Shown here one piece after another: positions 56,472-64,000 of a stretch of 64,000 bases of DNA. The position numbers were made by a program, and so were the translations under genes. The stretch is from DASQZK01 sp963763215 (lineage in GTDB: Bacteria > Bacteroidota > Bacteroidia > Bacteroidales > GCA-2748055), in the NCBI GenBank assembly GCA_963763215.1, contig CAVXNX010000023.1, forward strand, positions 380,100 to 444,099, written 5' to 3'. The notes under the pieces are model-generated. The model made no database searches, was not told the DNA's origin, and saw nothing but the letters and a program-made list of their open reading frames with translations. The number at the start of each line of letters is the position of its first letter. Positions within the stretch are counted from its first letter, which is position 1.

Positions 56472-59400
56472 ATGATCCTACCTCAGGGAAATAGAAAAGC
56501 TGGTCTTGTAAGGTTTATAAGGCTTTCAGGGATGGTATGCCTGATGGGTTTGGTATTTATAGGGGAGGAGGTAAAAGCCTCGCCACCCCCAACATTGGAT
56601 TATAGTATAGATAAGATAACTGCTTGTGTTGGTGATACGGTGACTTTTACCGCTAGCGGTGTACCGGGGCCTAGTGACTCCTTAAAATGGATATTTGGTC
56701 CGGGAGCTGATCCTGTGACCATTACGGTCGTTTCAGGCATTTTATCGGTGAAGGTAGTTTATAATTCCCCGGGACCCTATTCGGATACACTTATAAACTA
56801 TGAACATGGATCAGCTAAACAACCCGTAGTTCATAATCATACCATATATGCATTACCTTCCCCTGAGATAACCGGTATTGCAATGATCTGCCCAAATTCT
56901 GCTGGTATTTCTTATTCCACGAATGATCCGGGAGGTACTTCTTTCAGCTGGAATATTTCAGGTGGGGTCATTAATAGCGGATCTTCTTCAAATGAAGTTA
57001 ATGTCAATTGGGGTCCCGGGCCTTTGGGTATTCTGACTGTGAAAGATTCTTTAACTGCCACGGGATGTGCGCTTACGGATACCTTGCTGGTGGATATTGA
57101 TGTAACGGATCCGGTGATCACTGCCTCGCCTGCCGACACGACAGGCTACCTGGATACCAACTGCCAGTTTGTGGTTCCGGACTACCGGGGAGAATTTACG
57201 GTTACGGATAACTGCGATGCACCAACCATCAGTCAGAGTCCTCTGGGCACGATCTTAAGCGGAGACGGGACCACCCAACAGATCGACTTTACCATCGATG
57301 ACGGGAATGGCAATATCATAACTCGAGAGATCCTTCTGACCTTAAGGGATACGATCGACCCGGTGATCACTGCCTCGCCTGCCGACACGACAGGCTACCT
57401 GGATACCAACTGCCAGTTTGTGGTTCCGGACTACCGGGGAGAATTTACGGTTACGGATAACTGCGATGCACCAACCATCAGTCAGAGTCCTCTGGGCACG
57501 ATCTTAAGCGGAGACGGGACCACCCAACAGATCGACTTTACCATCGATGACGGGAATGGCAATATCATAACTCGAGAGATCCTTCTGACCTTAAGGGATA
57601 CGATCGACCCGGTGATCACTGCCTCGCCTGCCGACACGACAGGCTACCTGGATATCAACTGCCAGTTTGTGGTTCCGGACTACCGGGGAGAATTTACGGT
57701 TACGGATAACTGCGATGCACCAACCATCAGTCAGAGTCCTCTGGGCACGATCTTAAGCGGAGACGGGACCACCCAACAGATCGACTTTACCATCGATGAC
57801 GGGAATGGCAATATCATAACTCGAGAGATCCTTCTGACCTTAAGGGATACGATCGACCCTACAATGATTTCTAAAAATATAATTATAAATCTTGAGGAGC
57901 TTTCAGGAACGTATTCAATTACTGCTAATGACATTGATAATGGTACATTCGATAATTGCAGCCCGGTAAATCTGAGTATAAGTAAATCAAGCTTTAACTG
58001 CAGTAATGTCGGAAATAATAATGTTTGGTTATATGCTGAAGATGCTTCCGGTAATATTGATAGTTGCCAAGCTACTGTCGAAGTAAAGTACGCAGTAAAT
58101 CCGGCTCCATTTGCAAATGCAGCTGATACTATTCTTTGCAACGATCATCAAATACAAATCACACTTGGTAATTCGTTTTCCAATATGAATTTTGCCTGGG
58201 ATATTACCATTCCTACAGGCATTTCAGGAATGACTCCGGATTCGGTTTTACTTCCTTTTACAATTACCGATTTGCTTCATAATTCGACTGATGAGGTTCA
58301 GATGGTTAATTATAAAATTCGACCATATTCCTATGGATTGTGCCCTCAGAATGAAATAGAAATACCGATCTATGTGAACCCCATACCACGATTCACAGTC
58401 AGTGTCCCCGATACGATCGTCTGCGACTCGACGGAGATCACACTGGATGTGGTAGACGGATTGGGAGGGGTCCAGGGAGCAAAGGTCTATGAGCTGACCA
58501 CCACAACCTCGGGTGGTATTAGCGGCATCCAGCCGGGCGGTGAATATGACATTACAGACGACATCACCAACCAGCTGATCAACACGACAAACCAGGTACA
58601 GACGGTCACCTATAACCTGACCTACCGGATCAACGATACCCGCGCGGGCAGTCCCTATGGCTTCTGCGATCATGGGATCGATACGAGTATCACGATCTAC
58701 GTCAACCCGACGCCACGCTTTAGTGTCAGCGTTCCGGACACGATCGTCTGCGACTCGACGCAGGTGACTTTGGATGTGGTTGACGGATTGGGAGGGGTCC
58801 AGGGAGCGAAGGTCTATGAGCTGACGACTTCGCAGTCAGGAGGAATAACCGGCATTGAGCCAGACAACGAATATGGCATTGACCATGACATCACCGATCA
58901 GCTGATCAACACCACAAGCCAGGTTCAGACGGTGACCTACCACCTGTCCTACCAGATCCGTGATGACAGGTCGGGGATGAATTTCGGCTACTGCGATCAC
59001 GGGGTCGATACAAGTATCACGATCTACGTGAACCCCACACCGAGATTCACAGTCAGCGTCCCCGATACGATCGTCTGCGACTCGACGGAGATCACACTGG
59101 ATGTGGTTGACGGATTGGGAGCGGTTGAAGGAGCAAAGGTTTATGAACTTTCCACCACAACCTCCGGTGGTATCGACGGCATACAGCCCGGCGGAGAGTA
59201 TCCAATCGATACAGACATCGCCGATCAGCTGATCAACACGACAAGCCAGGTTCAAACGGTAACCTACCACCTGACCTACCAGATCCGCGATGACCGGTCA
59301 GGCACGAACTTTGGCTACTGCGATCACGGAATCGACACCTCAATCACGATCTACGTGAACCCGACACCGAGATTTACAGTCAGCGTTCCGGACACGATCG

Positions 59401-62400
59401 TCTGCGACTCGACGCAGGTGACTTTGGATGTGGTTGACGGGTTGGGAGCGGTCGAAGGAGCAAAGGTTTATGAACTGACGACTTCGCAGTCAGGAGGAAT
59501 AACCGGCATTGAGCCAGACAACGAATATGGCATTGACCATGACATCACCGATCAGCTGATCAACACCACAAGCCAGGTTCAAACGGTGACCTACCACCTG
59601 TCCTACCAGATCCGCGATGACCGGTCAGGCACGAATTTCGGCGACTGCGATCACGGTATCGATACGAGTATCACCATCTACGTGAACCCCACGCCGAGAT
59701 TTACAGTCAGCGTCCCCGATACGATCGTCTGCGACTCAACCGAGATTACTCTGGATGTGGTTGACGGGTTGGGAGCGGTTGAAGGAGCGAAGGTCTATGA
59801 ACTGACGACTTCGCAGTCAGGAGGAATAACCGGCATTGAGCCAGACAACGAATATGGCATTGACCATGACATCACCGATCAGCTGATCAACACGACAAGC
59901 CAGGTTCAGACAGTGACCTACCACCTGTCCTACCAGATCCGCGATGACAGGTCGGGCACGAACTTCGGCTACTGCGATCACGGGGTCGATACGAGTATCA
60001 CCATCTACGTGAACCCCACACCACGATTCACAGTCAGCGTTCCCGATACGATCCTCTGCGACTCAACGGAGATTACACTGGATGTGGTAGACGGATTGGG
60101 AGGGGTCGAAGGAGCAAAGGTTTATGAACTGACGACTTCGCAGTCAGGAGGAATAACCGGCATTGAGCCAGACAACCAATATGGCATTGACCATGATATC
60201 ACCGATCAGCTGATCAACACCACCAACCAGGTTCAAACGGTAACCTACCACCTTTCCTACCAGATCCGCGATGACCGGTCGGGCACGAACTTCGGCGACT
60301 GCGATCACGGTATCGATACGAGTATCACCATCTACGTGAACCCGACACCGCGCTTTACGGTAAGCGTCCCCGATACGATCGTCTGCGACTCAACCGAGAT
60401 TACTCTGGATGTGGTTGACGGGTTGGGAGCGGTTGAAGGAGCAAAGGTTTATGAACTGACGACTTCGCAGTCAGGAGGAATAACCGGCATCGAGCCAGAC
60501 AACGAATATGGCATTGACCATGATATCACCGATCAGCTGATCAACACCACCAACCAGGTTCAAACGGTAACCTACCACCTGTCCTACCAGATCCGCGATG
60601 ACAGGTCGGGCACGAACTTCGGCTACTGCGATCATGGGATCGATACGAGTATCACCATCTACGTGAACCCGACACCGCGATTTACGGTAAGCGTCCCCGA
60701 TACGATCGTCTGCGACTCAACGGAGATTACTCTGGATGTGGTTGACGGGTTGGGAGCGGTTGAAGGAGCGAAGGTCTATGAGCTGACGACTACGCAGTCA
60801 GGAGGAATAACCGGCATTGAGCCAGACAACGAATATGGCATTGACCATGATATCACCGATCAACTGAGCAACACTACAAACCAGGTTCAGACGGTAACCT
60901 ACCACCTGACCTACCAGATCCGTGATGACAGGTCAGGGATGAACTTCGGCTACTGCGATCATGGGATCGATACAAGTATCACGATCTACGTCAATCCCAC
61001 ACCACGATTTACGGTCAGCGTTCCCGATACGATCGTCTGCGACTCAACGGAGATCACACTGGATGTGGTAGACGGATTGGGAGGGGTTGAAGGGGCGAAG
61101 GTCTATGAGCTGACGACTTCGCAGTCAGGAGGAATAACCGGCATTGAGCCAGACAACGAATATGGCATTGACCATGACATCACCGATCAGCTGATCAACA
61201 CCACAAGCCAGGTTCAAACGGTGACCTACCACCTGTCCTACCAGATCCGCGATGACCGGTCAGGCACGAATTTCGGCGACTGCGATCACGGGATCGATAC
61301 GAGTATCACCATCTACGTGAACCCCACGCCGAGATTTACAGTCAGCGTCCCCGATACGATCGTCTGCGACTCAACCGAGATTACTCTGGATGTGGTTGAC
61401 GGGTTGGGAGCGGTTGAAGGAGCGAAGGTCTATGAACTGACGACTTCGCAGTCAGGAGGAATAACCGGCATTGAGCCAGACAACGAATATGGCATTGACC
61501 ATGACATCACCGATCAGCTGATCAACACGACAAGCCAGGTTCAGACAGTGACCTACCACCTGTCCTACCAGATCCGCGATGACAGGTCGGGCACGAACTT
61601 CGGCTACTGCGATCACGGGGTCGATACGAGTATCACCATCTACGTGAACCCCACACCACGATTCACAGTCAGTGTCCCGGATACGATCGTCTGCGACTCA
61701 ACGGAGATTACACTGGATGTAGTTGACGGGTTGGGAGGGGTTGAAGGAGCGAAGGTCTATGAACTGACGACTTCGCAGTCAGGAGGAATAACCGGCATTG
61801 AGCCAGACAACGAATATGGCATTGACCATGACATCACCGATCAGCTGATCAACACGACAAGCCAGGTCCAGACGGCGACCTACCATCTGTCCTACCAGAT
61901 CCGCGATGACCGGTCGGGCACGAATTTCGGCTACTGCGATCACGGGATCGACACCTCAATCACGATCTACGTCAATCCGACGCCGCGCTTTACGGTCAGC
62001 GTCCCCGATACGATCGTCTGCGACTCGACGGAGATTACACTGGATGTGGTTGACGGGTTGGGAGCGGTTGAAGGAGCAAAGGTTTATGAACTGACGACTT
62101 CGCAGTCAGGAGGAATAACCGGCATTGAGCCAGACAACGAATATGGCATTGACCATGATATTACCGATCAGCTGATCAACACCACAAGCCAGGTCCAGAC
62201 GGTAACCTACCACCTGTCCTACCAGATACGCGATGACCGGTCAGGGATGAATTTCGGCTACTGCGATCACGGGATCGATACGAGTATCACCATCTATGTC
62301 AACCCGACACCGCGATTTACAGTCAGCGTCCCCGATACGATCGTGTGCGATTCGACGGAGATCACACTGGATGTGGTAGACGGATTGGGAGCGGTCGAAG

Positions 62401-64000
62401 GAGCGAAGGTCTATGAACTTTCCACCACAACCTCCGGTGGTATTACCGGCATTGAGCCAGACAACGAATATGGCATTGACCATGATATCACCGATCAGCT
62501 GATCAACACCACAAACCAGGTTCAAACGGTAACCTACCACCTGTCCTACCAGATCCGTGATGACAGGTCGGGCACGAACTTTGGCTACTGCGATCACGGA
62601 ATCGATACGAGTATCACGATCTACGTGAACCCCACACCGCGATTTACAGTCAGTGTCCCGGATACGATCGTCTGCGACTCAACGGAGATCACACTTGATG
62701 TGGTAGACGGGTTGGGAGGGGTTGAAGGGGCGAAGGTTTATGAACTTTCCACCACAACCTCCGGTGGTATTACCGGCATCGAGCCAGACAACGAATATGG
62801 CATTGACCATGACATCACCGATCAGCTGATCAACACCACAAGCCAGGTTCAGACGGTAACCTACCACCTGACCTACCAGATCCGCGATGACCGGTCGGGC
62901 ACGAACTTCGGCTACTGCGATCATGGGATCGATACGAGTATCACCATCTACGTGAACCCCACACCGCGATTTACAGTCAGCGTCCCCGATACGATCGTCT
63001 GCGACTCAACGGAGATTACACTGGATGTGATAGACGGATTGGGAGCGGTTGAAGGAGCAAAGGTTTATGAACTGACGACTTCGCAGTCAGGAGGAATAAC
63101 CGGCATTGAGCCAGACAACCAATATGGCATTGAACATGACATCACCGATCAGCTGATCAACACCACAAACCAGGTCCAGACGGTAACCTATCACCTGTCC
63201 TACCAGATCCGCGATGACAGGTCAGGTACGAACTTCGGCTACTGCGATCACGGGGTCGATACAAGTATCACGATCTACGTCAATCCCACACCGCGATTTA
63301 CAGTCAGCGTTCCCGATACGATCGTCTGCGACTCAACGGAGATTACACTGGATGTGGTAGACGGATTGGGAGGGGTCGAAGGAGCAAAGGTTTATGAACT
63401 GACGACTTCGCAGTCAGGAGGAATAACCGGCATTGAGCCAGACAACGAATATGGCATTGACCATGATATTACCGATCAGCTGATCAACACCACAAGCCAG
63501 GTTCAGACGGTGACCTACCACCTGTCCTGCCAGATCCGTGATGACCGGTCGGGCACGAACTTCGGCTACTGCGATCACGGTATCGATACGAGTATCACGA
63601 TCTACGTGAACCCCACACCGCGATTTACAGTCAGCGTCCCGGATACGATCGTCTGCGACTCAACGGAGATCACACTTGATGTAGTAGACGGGTTGGGAGC
63701 GGTAGAAGGAGCAAAGGTTTATGAACTGACGACTACGCAGACTGGAGGAATCACTGGCATTGAAACGAACGGCGAATACGCCATTGACCATGACATTACT
63801 GATCAATTGATCAACACCACAAGCCAGGTTCAAACGGTAACCTACCACCTGTCCTACCAGATCCGCGATGACCGGTCAGGCACGAATTTCGGCGACTGCG
63901 ATCACGGTATCGATACGAGTATCACCATCTACGTGAACCCCACGCCGAGATTTACAGTCAGCGTCCCCGATACGATCGTCTGCGACTCAACCGAGATTAC
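56472..64000 (+). CDS. Giant secreted repeat protein with HYR-like and PKD-like domains (runs off the right edge)
   Basis: At least 2509 codons, open from ATG 56472 to the last base with no stop. An N-terminal signal peptide (hydrophobic RLSGMVCLMGLVFIG, cleavage near VKASPPP) is followed by a PKD-like region, three 83-residue repeats (57111-57857), a HYR-like stretch of about 170 residues, and then 109-residue repeats from 58377 on. Each repeat ends in a strand with SITIYVNPTPRFTV and holds two cysteines. The pattern fits a Bacteroidota surface adhesin or gliding-type protein exported by the T9SS; the sorting domain would lie beyond the window. It starts 168 bases after recO. Function is unknown. 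Confidence 0.85.
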   Translation, partial: MILPQGNRKAGLVRFIRLSGMVCLMGLVFIGEEVKASPPPTLDYSIDKITACVGDTVTFTASGVPGPSDSLKWIFGPGADPVTITVVSGILSVKVVYNSPGPYSDTLINYEHGSAKQPVVHNHTIYALPSPEITGIAMICPNSAGISYSTNDPGGTSFSWNISGGVINSGSSSNEVNVNWGPGPLGILTVKDSLTATGCALTDTLLVDIDVTDPVITASPADTTGYLDTNCQFVVPDYRGEFTVTDNCDAPTISQSPLGTILSGDGTTQQIDFTIDDGNGNIITREILLTLRDTIDPVITASPADTTGYLDTNCQFVVPDYRGEFTVTDNCDAPTISQSPLGTILSGDGTTQQIDFTIDDGNGNIITREILLTLRDTIDPVITASPADTTGYLDINCQFVVPDYRGEFTVTDNCDAPTISQSPLGTILSGDGTTQQIDFTIDDGNGNIITREILLTLRDTIDPTMISKNIIINLEELSGTYSITANDIDNGTFDNCSPVNLSISKSSFNCSNVGNNNVWLYAEDASGNIDSCQATVEVKYAVNPAPFANAADTILCNDHQIQITLGNSFSNMNFAWDITIPTGISGMTPDSVLLPFTITDLLHNSTDEVQMVNYKIRPYSYGLCPQNEIEIPIYVNPIPRFTVSVPDTIVCDSTEITLDVVDGLGGVQGAKVYELTTTTSGGISGIQPGGEYDITDDITNQLINTTNQVQTVTYNLTYRINDTRAGSPYGFCDHGIDTSITIYVNPTPRFSVSVPDTIVCDSTQVTLDVVDGLGGVQGAKVYELTTSQSGGITGIEPDNEYGIDHDITDQLINTTSQVQTVTYHLSYQIRDDRSGMNFGYCDHGVDTSITIYVNPTPRFTVSVPDTIVCDSTEITLDVVDGLGAVEGAKVYELSTTTSGGIDGIQPGGEYPIDTDIADQLINTTSQVQTVTYHLTYQIRDDRSGTNFGYCDHGIDTSITIYVNPTPRFTVSVPDTIVCDSTQVTLDVVDGLGAVEGAKVYELTTSQSGGITGIEPDNEYGIDHDITDQLINTTSQVQTVTYHLSYQIRDDRSGTNFGDCDHGIDTSITIYVNPTPRFTVSVPDTIVCDSTEITLDVVDGLGAVEGAKVYELTTSQSGGITGIEPDNEYGIDHDITDQLINTTSQVQTVTYHLSYQIRDDRSGTNFGYCDHGVDTSITIYVNPTPRFTVSVPDTILCDSTEITLDVVDGLGGVEGAKVYELTTSQSGGITGIEPDNQYGIDHDITDQLINTTNQVQTVTYHLSYQIRDDRSGTNFGDCDHGIDTSITIYVNPTPRFTVSVPDTIVCDSTEITLDVVDGLGAVEGAKVYELTTSQSGGITGIEPDNEYGIDHDITDQLINTTNQVQTVTYHLSYQIRDDRSGTNFGYCDHGIDTSITIYVNPTPRFTVSVPDTIVCDSTEITLDVVDGLGAVEGAKVYELTTTQSGGITGIEPDNEYGIDHDITDQLSNTTNQVQTVTYHLTYQIRDDRSGMNFGYCDHGIDTSITIYVNPTPRFTVSVPDTIVCDSTEITLDVVDGLGGVEGAKVYELTTSQSGGITGIEPDNEYGIDHDITDQLINTTSQVQTVTYHLSYQIRDDRSGTNFGDCDHGIDTSITIYVNPTPRFTVSVPDTIVCDSTEITLDVVDGLGAVEGAKVYELTTSQSGGITGIEPDNEYGIDHDITDQLINTTSQVQTVTYHLSYQIRDDRSGTNFGYCDHGVDTSITIYVNPTPRFTVSVPDTIVCDSTEITLDVVDGLGGVEGAKVYELTTSQSGGITGIEPDNEYGIDHDITDQLINTTSQVQTATYHLSYQIRDDRSGTNFGYCDHGIDTSITIYVNPTPRFTVSVPDTIVCDSTEITLDVVDGLGAVEGAKVYELTTSQSGGITGIEPDNEYGIDHDITDQLINTTSQVQTVTYHLSYQIRDDRSGMNFGYCDHGIDTSITIYVNPTPRFTVSVPDTIVCDSTEITLDVVDGLGAVEGAKVYELSTTTSGGITGIEPDNEYGIDHDITDQLINTTNQVQTVTYHLSYQIRDDRSGTNFGYCDHGIDTSITIYVNPTPRFTVSVPDTIVCDSTEITLDVVDGLGGVEGAKVYELSTTTSGGITGIEPDNEYGIDHDITDQLINTTSQVQTVTYHLTYQIRDDRSGTNFGYCDHGIDTSITIYVNPTPRFTVSVPDTIVCDSTEITLDVIDGLGAVEGAKVYELTTSQSGGITGIEPDNQYGIEHDITDQLINTTNQVQTVTYHLSYQIRDDRSGTNFGYCDHGVDTSITIYVNPTPRFTVSVPDTIVCDSTEITLDVVDGLGGVEGAKVYELTTSQSGGITGIEPDNEYGIDHDITDQLINTTSQVQTVTYHLSCQIRDDRSGTNFGYCDHGIDTSITIYVNPTPRFTVSVPDTIVCDSTEITLDVVDGLGAVEGAKVYELTTTQTGGITGIETNGEYAIDHDITDQLINTTSQVQTVTYHLSYQIRDDRSGTNFGDCDHGIDTSITIYVNPTPRFTVSVPDTIVCDSTEI
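57111..57857 (+). repeat. Three in-frame 249 bp direct repeats (HYR-like domain)
   Basis: Copies begin at 57111, 57360 and 57609, each 83 codons, and differ by only a few bases (for example gataccaac versus gatatcaac). The unit reads PVITASPADTTGYL…CQFVVPDYRGEFTVTDNCDAP…, the pattern of HYR-type adhesin domains. The three copies are recent duplicates inside the giant gene. Confidence 0.92.
58377..64000 (+). repeat. Seventeen complete and one partial 327 bp repeats (PKD-like domain, 109 aa)
   Basis: Units start at 58377 and every 327 bases to 63936, with no length change or frame break. The unit is NPTPRFTVSVPDTIVCDSTE …, a conserved ITGIEPDNEYGIDHDITDQL, then QVQTVTYHLSYQIRDDRSG and a second cysteine in GYCDHGIDTSITIYV. 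Two cysteines per unit suggest a disulfide. The first units differ most; the later ones are near-identical, and units 5 and 10 are identical over about 350 bases. One unit has Y to C in the LSYQI word near 63530. Confidence 0.96.

Noticed and set aside
58248..63848. Several long open frames on the minus strand of the giant repeat gene
   Set aside because: They repeat with the 327 bp unit and have no start context or family; they are the antisense of a coding repeat without stops in that frame.

Overview
The window looks like a chromosomal segment of a Bacteroidota bacterium, most like free-living Bacteroidales or Marinilabiliales. This rests on a porZ-like type IX secretion gene next to recO, the block ftsX / DUF3098 / uppP / truB / queA / GH3, paired CreD and winged-helix genes, YceI proteins, a GldN-free but T9SS-type setting, Bacteroidota -7 promoter boxes (TAnnTTTG), and few Shine-Dalgarno sites. 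The species cannot be named from sequence alone. Layout: 0-5.5 kb (minus strand) is the end of an exopolysaccharide locus (SLBB export protein, Wzz, Wzx flippase, partial pyruvyl transferase), very AT-rich at the left edge. 5.5-6.6 kb has no convincing gene. 6.6-9 kb is a creD / winged-helix / membrane-protein operon with matching palindromic operators. 9-11.4 kb is packed with dispersed repeats and a 175 bp palindrome. 11.4-13.7 kb holds a small secreted DUF1311-like protein and a DoxX fusion protein. 13.7-15.6 kb is an 18-copy, 103 bp tandem array that abuts an IS3 stump. 15.7-21.4 kb is a TetR-controlled trans-envelope transport operon (LolCDE-like ABC, LolA-like protein, outer-membrane barrel). 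21.7-23.9 kb is an EgtD / DUF427 / unknown-gene operon. 24.5-27.3 kb holds Wzi-like and WecA/TagO-like capsule genes. 27.4-31.8 kb holds an S9 peptidase, an MFS transporter and a DUF2797 protein. 32.1-34.3 kb is a PadR/PspC operon. 34.4-37.4 kb is a YceI / porin / YceI / Rrf2 group. 37.8-47.6 kb is housekeeping: a sugar or nucleoside kinase, tRNA-Asn, deoxynucleoside kinase, GH3, queA, truB, uppP, ftsX and ilvE. 47.7-51.2 kb is a large receptor-type adenylate cyclase. 51.3-56.3 kb holds usp, rdgB, porZ and recO. 56.5 kb to the right edge is one open reading frame for a giant secreted repeat protein that is still open at base 64000. How the genes fit together: the surface-polysaccharide genes (export, Wzz, flippase, Wzi, WecA), the T9SS component PorZ and the giant repeat protein all concern the cell surface. 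The TetR operon looks like a dedicated lipid or lipoprotein route across the envelope. The DUF3098-to-GH3 block is a conserved housekeeping operon with 2-38 base gaps. A caution applies throughout: at least ten genes, including conserved ones such as ilvE and uppP, are split by single-base frameshifts, mostly in short homopolymers. This is better explained by indel errors in the assembly than by decay, and I annotate these genes as single loci.
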